Virus record (IMG/VR): IMGVR_UViG_3300027759_005402
Coordinates: 1-39,169 of that record
Length of the DNA: 39,169 bases
From: a virus
Reading direction: 5' to 3' (one strand)
Both the position numbers and the translations under genes were made by a program. The notes under the pieces were generated by a model, which saw only the letters and a list, made by a program, of their open reading frames with translations, did no database searches and was not told the DNA's origin. Shown piece after piece: positions 27,030 to 33,240 of this stretch (position 1 is its first letter; the number at the start of each line of letters is the position of its first letter).

Positions 27030-28295
27030 TTACTTAGTGCAGCAATCTCTAATAATACGTTTAATTATCTCTTTACTATCTATAGTAGATTCGCTTATAG
27101 AAGCTTTACTTCTCGGTGATTTATAATCAGCTCGATACAATAAAGGCTTCCATTTATTATCATTATTCTTATCGTGATCGGATAACATCCAAGTTACAAT
27201 AGTATTACCAGCAAGCTTATCTAATCCAGCAGGATCACTTACATTATTTTTATCCATAATACCCTTTAACTTAACTAAAAAAGCTTTCTCTTGCTCAGGC
27301 CTCACTCCCTTCCATGCTCTTTTAGTTATCAACTTTAACTGATCTTTATTTAAATTATTAGGCTCTGCTAAGAAAGACTCTACACCTTCTTGCGGCTTTT
27401 CTAAGCCTCTAGTGTTCTCAGGAAACAATTTTCTCTGCCAAGAATCTTCCGGAAATCTAGACGACCAGTCTTCAATTAATTTACTTACTCTACGACTCGT
27501 TAAATTTCTAAGCTGCTTTGTAGAGGTAATATTATTTGCAGTAACGATATCTTTTAATCTATCAAATACCCTATTTCCTAAATTATAATTCTTAATAGCA
27601 TCTACCGTATAATCACTTCCAGGTAACGCATTTAAAGTACTAAGCTCTGTACCAGTACTGTGTATAAAATCATCAAGCGCATTAATAATTGCAATTTCAT
27701 CTCTAACACCACCTCCCTTAGAGCCGCAAGGTGCAAGATTAAGTAAATCCCAACCTTCAGACTTATATTTTGCCATAAAATGACACTCTAACTCTACTGC
27801 CCTATCTTCATCTACTTGTCCAGATGGATTTTCTTCTGTCTTTGAAACTACCTCATACTCCGGAGTAAGTCCTGTCTCTCTAATATATCTAGAGACAGCG
27901 GTAGTTTTCTGAGCTTTAAGGCTTCTATGTGAAGCAGATCTTTTCTTCTCATCCCCCGTTAATCCAATATAAGCAAGATTCTGCTCCGGAAAAGTCCAAG
28001 CATATACTATTCTATTTTTAGGAGTTCTTGTCGGACCTTCAATCTCAAACAAGTCTACTAACCTAATTCTATTTTCGTTCATAGCTCTACGAAAGTTTAT
28101 AGCCTTATAAACACCTTCGTAAGATGTCATAATATTTGACTGTGGAAAATTTTGTTTAATCCAAGCATTGATTCGCTTAGATAGATCAGGTGTTGCAGCA
28201 CCAGTCTTAGTTACATAAGGATGTCCAAAACCACGTTTAGCAGGAACTAGCTCAAATCCTTTAATAACCCTGTATAGTATTTCTTTATCGTCCAT
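27030..28295 (-). CDS. GIY-YIG family endonuclease (free-standing)
   Basis: A 421-residue protein. Residues 96-190 are a GIY-YIG nuclease domain: VYAW in place of the GIY strand, then AYIGLTG, catalytic Arg in DEKKRSASHRSL with its following His, the metal-binding Glu in DEDRAVELECHFMAKYKSEG, and the terminal Asn in WDLLNLAPCGSKGGG. The latter pattern (E..Y..KY..EGW..LN) is typical of large stand-alone GIY-YIG proteins of phages. The N-terminal 90 residues and the C-terminal 230 residues probably bind DNA; a short repeated helical module is visible in the C-terminal half. It may be a homing endonuclease or a nuclease against competing DNA. I use the ATG at 28295, as a second ATG at 28301 overlaps the promoter-like motif. 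Confidence 0.85.
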   Translation of the reverse strand: MDDKEILYRVIKGFELVPAKRGFGHPYVTKTGAATPDLSKRINAWIKQNFPQSNIMTSYEGVYKAINFRRAMNENRIRLVDLFEIEGPTRTPKNRIVYAWTFPEQNLAYIGLTGDEKKRSASHRSLKAQKTTAVSRYIRETGLTPEYEVVSKTEENPSGQVDEDRAVELECHFMAKYKSEGWDLLNLAPCGSKGGGVRDEIAIINALDDFIHSTGTELSTLNALPGSDYTVDAIKNYNLGNRVFDRLKDIVTANNITSTKQLRNLTSRRVSKLIEDWSSRFPEDSWQRKLFPENTRGLEKPQEGVESFLAEPNNLNKDQLKLITKRAWKGVRPEQEKAFLVKLKGIMDKNNVSDPAGLDKLAGNTIVTWMLSDHDKNNDNKWKPLLYRADYKSPRSKASISESTIDSKEIIKRIIRDCCTK

Positions 28296-28300
28296 ACACA

Positions 28301-28308
28301 TATAAATA
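28301..28308 (-). promoter_or_regulatory. Late-promoter-like motif CTATTTATA
   Basis: TATTTATA preceded by C, 5 bases upstream of the ATG at 28295 and directly after the terminator hairpin of the previous gene. It doubles as part of the terminator's U-rich tail. Confidence 0.45.
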
Positions 28309-28331
28309 GAAACACCCTCATAAAGAGGGTG
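28303..28331 (-). terminator. Rho-independent terminator after 128-aa gene
   Basis: A perfect 7-bp stem CACCCTC/GAGGGTG with a 5-base loop (28313-28331), followed on the transcript by TTTCTATTTATA. It lies 22 bases after the stop of the 128-residue gene. Confidence 0.85.
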
Positions 28332-28353
28332 CTAATATATAATCTTATTTAAT

Positions 28354-28740
28354 TTAAACTCCGCCTGTTATCTTTTTGAACTCATTTAAGAAAGCTTCTA
28401 AGAAGTTTCTATACTCTCTAGGACCGAAACTCTCTATTACTTCTCTAGCAGCCGCCTTACCAAAATCAGATGCATATGAATTACCAGGGATTTCTATCTT
28501 AATACCTTTTACGTTACCTGCTTCATCAATATCCATTGCATCAGTATCGCCAGATTGGCTTTCATCGTCCATATCAGAAGAAGGATCTTCACTATAGTCA
28601 TCTTCTTTGATTCCTTTATTAACCATATCTACAGCCATATCTTCAGAAGAATCGTAAGGCGTTCCCATATAGCCTTCTGTTACAATACCTGCTATTTTTT
28701 GGAAATGCTTAACTTCCTTTATTAAAGACTTTTTTTTCAT
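28354..28740 (-). CDS. Acidic phage protein, 128 aa
   Basis: A 128-residue protein of unknown function. The N-terminus is basic (MKKKSLIKEVKHFQKIAGIV) and ends TEGYMG; such FQKIAGI-x-TEG-like leaders recur in T4-like environmental phages and could be a prohead or packaging signal. Residues 30-75 form a strongly acidic Asp/Ser-rich linker (DDYSEDPSSDMDDESQSGDT), and the C-terminus is a compact domain with a helix (REYRNFLEAFLNEFKKITGG). It has its own CTATTTATT motif upstream and its own terminator downstream, so it is a single-gene late unit. A capsid-internal role is speculative. Confidence 0.7.
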   Translation of the reverse strand: MKKKSLIKEVKHFQKIAGIVTEGYMGTPYDSSEDMAVDMVNKGIKEDDYSEDPSSDMDDESQSGDTDAMDIDEAGNVKGIKIEIPGNSYASDFGKAAAREVIESFGPREYRNFLEAFLNEFKKITGGV

Positions 28741-28758
28741 TTTTTAAAAATTTATATT

Positions 28759-28766
28759 AATAAATA
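28759..28766 (-). promoter_or_regulatory. Late-promoter-like motif CTATTTATT
   Basis: TATTTATT preceded by C, 18 bases upstream of the ATG at 28740, partly inside the gap after the 92-residue gene. Confidence 0.5.
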
Positions 28767-28767
28767 G

Positions 28768-29046
28768 CTATTTAAGACGGTTACGGACTTGACGGAGGAG
28801 GAGCATGATAATGGGTTTGATGTCGCGACCATTCCTACTATATATATTATTAATCACTTTTTTCTGTCCTCTAGCCAGGTCTAATGCTTGACTATACATA
28901 ACAGGCAGTATCGATCCGTTTTGCGATAGCTTTTCTAGTTCAATAGCGATAACGTCGATGATAGTTAACTCCTTATTAGGATTATAAGGATTAGATGCGA
29001 TCATATCCCCCGCCTCACGTACCTTTAATTTCTTCATTCTATACAT
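28768..29046 (-). CDS. Small phage protein, 92 aa
   Basis: A 92-residue basic protein of unknown function (ELTIIDVIAIELEKLSQNGS, then a C-terminal KPIIMLLLRQVRNRLK helix). Two in-frame ATGs exist: at 29046, three bases from a CTATTTATT motif, and at 29037 (MKKLKVREAGD). Either may be used; the second would leave a short leader if transcription starts near the first. The C-terminal helix is amphipathic and basic, compatible with nucleic acid binding, but nothing more can be said. Confidence 0.7.
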   Translation of the reverse strand: MYRMKKLKVREAGDMIASNPYNPNKELTIIDVIAIELEKLSQNGSILPVMYSQALDLARGQKKVINNIYSRNGRDIKPIIMLLLRQVRNRLK

Positions 29047-29049
29047 ACT

Positions 29050-29057
29050 AATAAATA
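29050..29057 (-). promoter_or_regulatory. Late-promoter-like motif CTATTTATT
   Basis: CTATTTATTAGTATG runs straight into the ATG at 29046; nearly identical to the arrangement at 27014. Confidence 0.5.
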
Positions 29058-29096
29058 GGATTAGGCATTAGATTCCCTTTCATCTCCCCAGTCTCT

Positions 29097-29357
29097 CTAA
29101 CAGGTAACATCTTTCTTCATATCCCATTCCTTATACATGAATTCCAAGGGAGATAAAGGGTTATCACTAATACTGGATTCATCTCCATAATAGGTAACTT
29201 CCTGCCAGGCCGTCCCATAGGACGGAGCTGGATAGATACCCTCTTCTACGTCCGTTAATGAGAATGCGATTGCCTGTGTGCAAACTTTGCTATCATATAT
29301 ACTTAACTCTATATAATTTTCTGCCTCGGCATGCGAGATGCGTTTTAGCGGTTCCAT
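29097..29357 (-). CDS. Small phage protein, 86 aa
   Basis: An 86-residue acidic protein of unknown function, MEPLKRISHAEAENYIELSI at its N-terminus, with Tyr/Trp-rich middle (YPAPSYGTAWQEVTYYGDES) and ending in KKDVTC. It starts 9 bases after the 36-residue microprotein gene and appears to be the last gene of the 29679-29477-29357 unit. Its composition fits a small globular early protein. No motif was recognised. Confidence 0.65.
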   Translation of the reverse strand: MEPLKRISHAEAENYIELSIYDSKVCTQAIAFSLTDVEEGIYPAPSYGTAWQEVTYYGDESSISDNPLSPLEFMYKEWDMKKDVTC

Positions 29358-29366
29358 ATAGAAAGT

Positions 29367-29477
29367 TTATTTTGAAAAGTACTCTACTGCTGTATTAGCT
29401 AATATTGACAATCCTAATGCTATTAAACAGATACCTAGGAATAAATGTATCTGCTCGTCGTTCTTCTTCTTATCCAT
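29367..29477 (-). CDS. Single-pass membrane microprotein, 36 aa
   Basis: A 36-residue protein: a charged start (MDKKKNDEQIHL), then one hydrophobic segment (FLGICLIALGLSILANTAV) and a short tail (EYFSK). It should sit in the inner membrane with the N-terminus in the cytoplasm by the positive-inside rule. Its first codons overlap the last codons of the upstream 69-residue gene in an ATGGATAA arrangement (8-base overlap), which indicates translational coupling. Candidate roles include superinfection exclusion or membrane modulation; the sequence does not decide. Confidence 0.65.
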   Translation of the reverse strand: MDKKKNDEQIHLFLGICLIALGLSILANTAVEYFSK

Positions 29478-29679
29478 GTAATAATTGTTTACCGTTATCT
29501 GAATTACCTTCTATCATTCGTACCATTGTTTGAGTATATCTTTCTACTTTGCCTTCATCGATAGTCATTCCGCCTTCAGGGGACCATCCAAAGTCCATTA
29601 ATACGTTTACTTTATTACTTAACTCCTCTTGAGAGGGTGCGGTAAGCACTTTGTAATGTTTATTCATATATATGTTCAT
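29470..29679 (-). CDS. Small phage protein, 69 aa
   Basis: A 69-residue protein of unknown function: MNIYMNKHYKVLTAPSQEEL, a helix (SNKVNVLMDFGWSPEGG), then YTQTMVRMIEG. The layout, a beta strand plus a helix plus GW-x-PEGG and a Met-rich strand, resembles small phage proteins with a DUF1737-like fold (L..K.N.L...GW.P.GG), a family known from phages and bacteria. A second ATG at 29667 is possible. No TTG-N20-TA promoter is found upstream; instead the 204-base GC-rich region with a decamer array precedes it. Confidence 0.7.
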   Translation of the reverse strand: MNIYMNKHYKVLTAPSQEELSNKVNVLMDFGWSPEGGMTIDEGKVERYTQTMVRMIEGNSDNGKQLLHG

Positions 29680-29883
29680 TTTGTTTAAAATTTTTCCCGG
29701 GCGTGGCTCGTCACTTACCCCCCTGCTATATCGCCTATACCCCGATAACAGCTGTAATTAAGGTGGTGTTAGACTGCCCTCAGGTGACCGCAAGTGCCCG
29801 CAACTGTCGTCGACTGTCCGCAAGTGGGGGTGACTTTTTTCTTGTCGACCCCTACCCTTAGACTTATTTACTAGCCCTCGGCA
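29680..29883. other. GC-rich non-coding region without ATG
   Basis: This 204-base gap has no ATG on either strand and is far more GC-rich than its surroundings. It holds a 10-bp periodic array (29766-29835), the palindrome ACAGCTGT at 29749-29756, a possible stem TATCG/CGATA at about 29728-29746, and a GGGGT..ACCCC stem closing an A-rich loop at about 29827-29853. It could be a protein-binding site, a structured RNA or a replication element. Confidence 0.6.
29766..29835. repeat. Seven degenerate 10-bp direct repeats
   Basis: Consecutive decamers: GTGTTAGACT, GCCCTCAGGT, GACCGCAAGT, GCCCGCAACT, GTCGTCGACT, GTCCGCAAGT, GGGGGTGACT. Every unit begins with G and ends with T, most with A-C/G-T, and the core of units 3, 4 and 6 is CCGCAA. 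A period of 10 equals about one helical turn, so a protein would meet the same face of DNA each time. Confidence 0.6.
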
Positions 29884-30360
29884 TTAAGCCGCAGGCTCTA
29901 CCTTATATACTCTCTTAACAAAGGACTTAGCCGATCCTTTAGCTATATTGTCTATCATCTCACCATCCTTAACAGTTAAGGCATGATAGCCTGTTACTAT
30001 TAAATAGGTACCCTCTATATGTTCTTTCATGAAGGTACTTACTCTATTCCTTCTTGCTATGTCTTTGCCATGAAGTCTATAGACCTTCTTAGGGTTAGCT
30101 AAGAACTCTTTAATAGTCTTCCCGTTGATTAACTCTTTACTCTCCGTTAGCTTCTTAACACCATGCATAATGTCTAGAGTCATTACACCCTTCCTATCCT
30201 CTCTACCGAATGCTCTCTTGGCTACTTGATGAGCTTCATCATAAGAGATATCGAATGCTGATGCTGTAGCATATACTACACAGTCATTGGTCTCTCCTTT
30301 AGCAATGATTGAGTCCTTCACTACTAATGTCTTTGCGTTTGTTACTTTGATTTGATACAT
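29884..30360 (-). CDS. Papain/C39-like cysteine-peptidase-fold protein, 158 aa
   Basis: A 158-residue protein. The N-terminal segment GETNDCVVYATASAFDISYD carries a candidate nucleophile Cys27 at the start of a helix, and GTYLIVTGYHALTVKDGEMI carries His125 and nearby Asp residues (131, 136), the order expected in papain/C39-like cysteine peptidases and transglutaminase-like enzymes. Similar NDC-VV-x-A-x-A proteins are common in phages and bacteria as uncharacterised proteins. The ATG at 30360 is chosen because it directly follows the standard early leader; a longer frame upstream would run through the promoter. The role may be cleavage or modification of a host protein early in infection; this is inference. 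Confidence 0.75.
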   Translation of the reverse strand: MYQIKVTNAKTLVVKDSIIAKGETNDCVVYATASAFDISYDEAHQVAKRAFGREDRKGVMTLDIMHGVKKLTESKELINGKTIKEFLANPKKVYRLHGKDIARRNRVSTFMKEHIEGTYLIVTGYHALTVKDGEMIDNIAKGSAKSFVKRVYKVEPAA

Positions 30361-30381
30361 AACTTTGATTTTTAATTTACA

Positions 30382-30412
30382 TAAAGGTAAAGAGAAGGCC
30401 CCGAAGGGCCAA
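30382..30412 (-). promoter_or_regulatory. Promoter with nested UUCG terminator hairpin
   Basis: TTG, 20 bases, TACCTTTA, 21 bases upstream of the ATG at 30360. The spacer contains the perfect hairpin GGCCC-TTCG-GGGCC followed by TTCTCTTT, which also fits a terminator of the gene ending at 30419. Confidence 0.85.
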
Positions 30413-30418
30413 CTCTTA

Positions 30419-30883
30419 TTAAGCTTCTTTAGGGTCGAAGGATGCAGCATAAAGGATTGGGTCGGTAGTTAACTTGTGAGTTAATTCTTTCCAGCTCCAA
30501 GCCGTAATAGTTCCATCCTCTCCTCCCTCTCTTACTCTCATGTCTACTAATTGAGCTTTACCTTCATCTTGTTTATATCCTAGAGAAGGAGCGCACCAAA
30601 TTACCACATCACCCTTTTCATCGTAGGTACAAATTTGAAAGGAGTCATAAAGCTTTCCGTTCATTGGACAATTGTTCTTAAAAGTAACATAATACTTTTC
30701 AGGGTCCAATCCTAACTTAGACATTACCTTATCGGCTTTAGTCATTAATAACTTACTCTTAATCTTAAGAGCTTTTTCTGAACAGAACCAATCCCAGAAG
30801 AAGTAGTTGTTGTCGTCTACCCACTCTTCACTATTTGCTTTAAAGGCAGCAAATTGAGCCTTGAAGTTTAATTTACTTGACAT
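30419..30883 (-). CDS. Early-cassette protein, 154 aa
   Basis: A 154-residue protein of unknown function. It is rich in aromatic residues near the N-terminus (EEWVDDNNYFFWDWFCSEKA), has a basic helix (LKIKSKLLMTKADKVMSKLG), and then a beta-like part with YYVTFKNNCPMNGKLYDSFQ and DVVIWCAPSLGY. It ends in SFDPKEA. It is followed at once by the hairpin-promoter of the cysteine-peptidase-like gene and is itself driven by a promoter inside the preceding gene. I see no family motif. Confidence 0.75.
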   Translation of the reverse strand: MSSKLNFKAQFAAFKANSEEWVDDNNYFFWDWFCSEKALKIKSKLLMTKADKVMSKLGLDPEKYYVTFKNNCPMNGKLYDSFQICTYDEKGDVVIWCAPSLGYKQDEGKAQLVDMRVREGGEDGTITAWSWKELTHKLTTDPILYAASFDPKEA

Positions 30884-30904
30884 AACTTTTATTTTTATTT
30901 ATAA

Positions 30905-31117
30905 CTAAAGATAGCTACTTAATTCCAGATGAGCAACTTTATTTTTCCCGAAGTCATAATGACTATTCATTTCACGGGCATTGAATAAGGGCTCTGGATT
31001 AGACCAGGACTGAGATACATTTAGCTCTTTCATCCATACCTGGAAGGCAGGATCGGCTATTACTTCAGATCGTTCTATTTCGATCTCTTCTAAGCGTTCA
31101 ATTGATGTTGTTATCAT
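30905..31117 (-). CDS. Early-cassette protein, 70 aa
   Basis: A 70-residue acidic protein of unknown function. A Glu-rich helix (TSIERLEEIEIERSEVIADP) is followed by AFQVWMKELNVSQSWSNPEP and a C-terminal stretch ending AHLELSSYL, whose codons also carry the promoter of the next gene. It has its own promoter at 31140-31170. Confidence 0.7.
   Translation of the reverse strand: MITTSIERLEEIEIERSEVIADPAFQVWMKELNVSQSWSNPEPLFNAREMNSHYDFGKNKVAHLELSSYL
30906..30936 (-). promoter_or_regulatory. Promoter embedded in the 3' end of the 70-aa gene
   Basis: TTG, 20 bases, TATCTTTA. Almost all of it overlaps codons for the last ten residues and the stop of the 70-residue gene, so this DNA encodes protein and promoter at once. 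Confidence 0.8.
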
Positions 31118-31139
31118 AACTATTATTTTTGATTATACC

Positions 31140-31170
31140 TAAAGATAAGGACTCCCTTTCGGACTAGCAA
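31140..31170 (-). promoter_or_regulatory. Bacteroidota-type promoter for 70-aa gene
   Basis: TTG, 20 bases, TATCTTTA, then the standard leader to the ATG at 31117. The spacer has only an imperfect inverted repeat around a GAAA. Confidence 0.8.
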
Positions 31171-31184
31171 CTATTTGTTTAATT

Positions 31185-31212
31185 AAAAAAGAGGCCAGTT
31201 TCCTGGCCCCTC
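31185..31212 (-). terminator. Rho-independent terminator after DUF932 gene
   Basis: A GGCCAG/CTGGCC stem capped by a GAAA tetraloop, extended by flanking GAG/CTC pairing, followed by a run of six T on the transcript strand. It begins 18 bases after the stop of the DUF932 gene. Confidence 0.9.
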
Positions 31213-31229
31213 TCAAATCAAAGTCAAAG

Positions 31230-32036
31230 TTAAGCGAACGTTTCAGCTAATTCCCAAACCATTTGGTTTAGCTTAATATCTTGTTGAATGTTCTTGATCG
31301 ACTTTGCACGACGTAACTTATTCTTTTTGTTAGTGATAGAATAACCTCCTTTAAGAACACTCTCTTGAATACGATTTAATACTACCCAAAGACTATCACC
31401 TTCGTCTTCTTTACGACGAGGAGCTAAGAACTCTTCTAACTCAATCTCAGTCAATTGACGGTCTTGATAAGAACGTAATGCGAAAGCTTGCTGAGCGAAA
31501 GCCTTTTGAGCTTCCTTACTCATGACGATCTGGTTGTAAGTATTTATCTTACCTACTACCTCTGGCAATTGAACCATTGCTTGATTCAAAGTCTCTTGCA
31601 ATTGATCGAAAGAGTAACCTGAGTGACGCATATTGAAGCCACCGAAGTCTTTATCTTTGATGATTAATCCATTCTCACAAACTAATCTAAAGATACCCAT
31701 TTCGAATTTAAAGCTACCAGTACCCATATGGTTGTTCATTACAACTATGTTTACATAAGCTTCGATGTTACCTTCTTGATCCTTCATGAAGACATCTGGA
31801 TGAAAGAACTTTACAACGTGATTACCATACTCGGCAGTCGTTGCTGATCTACTACGATTAGACTTCGCTTGATTCACTTGCCATCCTAATCTGTTCATAT
31901 CTTCGATGATACGAGACGTTGGAAGGAATGAATACTTAGAAGATACTCCTGGCTTAGGAGCTGATGCAAATGCTTGAGGTGCATTTTGCTTTACCTGATC
32001 TAGACTCAATGGAGTCATTGTTAACGAATTTACCAT
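31230..32036 (-). CDS. DUF932-family protein
   Basis: A 268-residue protein whose pattern matches the DUF932 family of phage and plasmid proteins (phage/plasmid-like protein, TIGR03299 type): FLPTSRIIEDMNRLGWQVNQ near the N-terminus, a central YVNIVVMNNHMGTGSFKFEM, the near-invariant FRLVCENGLIIKDKDFG, and an MRHSGYSFDQL segment. The function of the family is unknown; members are often abundant early proteins of mobile elements. The ATG at 32036 follows the standard leader; the upstream in-frame ATG would read through the promoter. It has a private promoter with nested hairpin and a strong terminator, so it is a self-contained transcription unit. Confidence 0.85.
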   Translation of the reverse strand: MVNSLTMTPLSLDQVKQNAPQAFASAPKPGVSSKYSFLPTSRIIEDMNRLGWQVNQAKSNRSRSATTAEYGNHVVKFFHPDVFMKDQEGNIEAYVNIVVMNNHMGTGSFKFEMGIFRLVCENGLIIKDKDFGGFNMRHSGYSFDQLQETLNQAMVQLPEVVGKINTYNQIVMSKEAQKAFAQQAFALRSYQDRQLTEIELEEFLAPRRKEDEGDSLWVVLNRIQESVLKGGYSITNKKNKLRRAKSIKNIQQDIKLNQMVWELAETFA

Positions 32037-32065
32037 AACTTTGATTTTTTGGTTATTTAATACAC

Positions 32066-32096
32066 TAAAGATAGCGGCCATTTTTCAGGCCGCCAA
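32066..32096 (-). promoter_or_regulatory. Promoter with nested terminator hairpin (DUF932 gene)
   Basis: TTG, 20 bases, TATCTTTA. The 20-base spacer is a complete hairpin, GCGGCC-TGAAAAAT-GGCCGC. It begins five bases after the stop of the 67-residue gene. Confidence 0.9.
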
Positions 32097-32100
32097 CTTT

Positions 32101-32304
32101 TTATTTTATTAATGCTTTTGACATACTATCTGAACCATACATTATTCCGGCATGGAATAGGTATAGGAAGTCTAGCTGACTATCTGATTCAAACTTGATC
32201 ATGTCTTGTTCTTCATTATGTTCTGATACATTGACTCTTTCCTTTCCTATTGCATCAACAATGTAAGAAACTCTGTTTTTACTAATAATTAATTCTACTT
32301 GCAT
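32101..32304 (-). CDS. Early-cassette protein, 67 aa
   Basis: A 67-residue protein of unknown function, MQVELIISKNRVSYIVDAIG at the N-terminus, then an acidic middle (SEHNEEQDMIKFESD) and a helical C-terminus (SQLDFLYLFHAGIMYGSDSM). Predicted as two or three strands plus one helix. Its transcript should end in the hairpin nested in the DUF932 promoter. Confidence 0.7.
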   Translation of the reverse strand: MQVELIISKNRVSYIVDAIGKERVNVSEHNEEQDMIKFESDSQLDFLYLFHAGIMYGSDSMSKALIK

Positions 32305-32325
32305 AACTTTGATTTTTGATTTACA

Positions 32326-32356
32326 TAAAGATAAGGAGGCCCTTTCAGGCCTCCAA
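32326..32356 (-). promoter_or_regulatory. Promoter with nested terminator hairpin (67-aa gene)
   Basis: TTG, 20 bases, TATCTTTA. The hairpin GGAGGCC-TGAAAG-GGCCTCC uses the last G of TTG and the spacer; the seven-base stem is perfect. Confidence 0.9.
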
Positions 32357-32364
32357 CTTTATTT

Positions 32365-32613
32365 TTAGATAACTGATACTTCAGCTGTCTTAGAAAAGCT
32401 TCTAAATGCTTTTTCTTCTAAGTCCCAAAATACTACTGATTTAGTAGAGATGTCATCAATCATGTTGATACATTCTTCTTTAGGGATTAAGATTTCGTTT
32501 CTAGTTCCTAAAGCATTTCTAATACTTCCGTCCATTTTCTTGAACTGGAATCTAGCTACATTTTCATCTAACAAGTTAATTAAGTTAGATACTGTTGTTT
32601 GACTGTAATACAT
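32365..32613 (-). CDS. WYL_2/Sm-like SH3 beta-barrel protein, 82 aa
   Basis: An 82-residue protein. A short N-terminal helix (TVSNLINLLDENVAR) is followed by FQFKKMDGSIRNALGTRNEI with the recurring F-x-K-x-D-G-x-x-R-x-A-x-G-T-x-N pattern, and the C-terminal VVFWDLEEKAFRSFSKTAEV strand pair, both characteristic of the phage WYL_2 (formerly DUF2693) SH3-like family. The function is unknown; the fold is suited to nucleic-acid or protein binding. Members are common in Bacteroidota phages. It has its own promoter. Confidence 0.75.
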   Translation of the reverse strand: MYYSQTTVSNLINLLDENVARFQFKKMDGSIRNALGTRNEILIPKEECINMIDDISTKSVVFWDLEEKAFRSFSKTAEVSVI

Positions 32614-32635
32614 ATTTTCTAATTTTGATGATGTC

Positions 32636-32666
32636 TTAAGGTAAGGACTTATTTTCAGGCTTCCAA
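32636..32666 (-). promoter_or_regulatory. Bacteroidota-type promoter for WYL_2-like gene
   Basis: TTG, 20 bases, TACCTTAA. The promoter overlaps the last codons of the 60-residue gene. The spacer hairpin is imperfect. Confidence 0.75.
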
Positions 32667-32837
32667 CTTTTCCTCTAATAATGTTTGAACTTCTTTTAGA
32701 GGAGAAGACATGATTAACTGTCTAAGCATTTGCTGCTTCATTCCAACCTCTTTAATAATATACTCCATAGTATCTCCATCTACGTCCATAGCTACTAAAT
32801 AGCTAATTACTGTATCTACTGTTGATAAACTTTCCAT
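32655..32837 (-). CDS. Early-cassette protein, 60 aa
   Basis: A 60-residue acidic helical protein of unknown function (MESLSTVDTVISYLVAMDVD, then EYIIKEVGMKQQMLRQLIMS, then an acidic end with LLEEKLEA). The ATG at 32837 follows the leader; the longer frame from 32882 would include the promoter. The helix-turn-helix-like spacing in the second half is suggestive but not diagnostic. Confidence 0.7.
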   Translation of the reverse strand: MESLSTVDTVISYLVAMDVDGDTMEYIIKEVGMKQQMLRQLIMSSPLKEVQTLLEEKLEA

Positions 32838-32859
32838 ATCTTTTAATTTTGATTCATCA

Positions 32860-32890
32860 TAAAGATACGAACTAATAATCAATCTACCAA
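32860..32890 (-). promoter_or_regulatory. Bacteroidota-type promoter for 60-aa gene
   Basis: TTG, 20 bases, TATCTTTA, 22 bases upstream of the ATG at 32837. Confidence 0.85.
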
Positions 32891-32899
32891 CTTTATTTT

Positions 32900-32930
32900 A
32901 CATAGAAAGACCCACTATGAATAGCAGGTC
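32900..32930 (-). terminator. Terminator after HTH gene
   Basis: An interrupted stem GACC-TG-CTAT-TC-ATAG-TG-GGTC (32909-32930) followed by TTTCTATGT, 25 bases after the stop of the HTH gene. Confidence 0.7.
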
Positions 32931-32955
32931 GATCTATCAAAATCAAAAGTATGAA

Positions 32956-33177
32956 CTATGCAATAGCTGAAAGCTTCTGCAAGTTAGTTTGACGGTCTTT
33001 CACTAATCGGTAAGCTTTGTTAACGATTGAAGTGTTGTTACGAAGACCACGTAATGTTTTAGAAACCATTGATTGAGTGTAGCCAGTCTCTTCAGCGATG
33101 CGATTAATATCACCATGACGCTTAGCTTCTGTAAATGCTACGATTTTGTACACCGGGTTCAAATTCTTGAATGCCAT
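32956..33177 (-). CDS. Small helix-turn-helix DNA-binding protein, 73 aa
   Basis: A 73-residue basic protein. GDINRIAEETGYTQSMVSKT (about residues 22-41) is a good helix-turn-helix: an I-x-x-I-A-x-E-T-G helix, the turn, and S-M-V-S-K-T-L-R-G as recognition helix. A basic C-terminal helix (AYRLVKDRQTNLQKLSAIA) follows. It probably binds DNA as a dimer to control part of the early cassette; the repeated promoters are obvious candidate targets. It has its own promoter and terminator. The regulated genes and sign of regulation are unknown. Confidence 0.8.
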   Translation of the reverse strand: MAFKNLNPVYKIVAFTEAKRHGDINRIAEETGYTQSMVSKTLRGLRNNTSIVNKAYRLVKDRQTNLQKLSAIA

Positions 33178-33209
33178 ATCTACTTGTTTTTGTTTACTAA
33201 TTTATATTA

Positions 33210-33240
33210 TGAATATACGAACTCTTTCTCAGACTACCAA
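33210..33240 (-). promoter_or_regulatory. Bacteroidota-type promoter for HTH gene
   Basis: TTG, 20 bases, TATATTCA. The TTG abuts the TAG stop of the preceding gene. The leader (about 26 bases after the box) differs from the standard cassette leader. Confidence 0.7.

Noticed and set aside
28296-28301. Upstream ATG of the GIY-YIG gene at 28301
   Set aside because: It overlaps the TATTTATA motif and adds only two residues; the ATG at 28295 is more likely.
29680-29883. tRNA or other known RNA in the GC-rich gap
   Set aside because: No cloverleaf, anticodon stem or CCA-like end could be found; only short hairpins and the decamer array.
31230-32081. Longer start of the DUF932 gene at 32081, and likewise of the genes at 30450 and 32882
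   Set aside because: The extra codons read through the promoter or its leader; ATGs directly after the leader (32036, 30360, 32837) are preferred.
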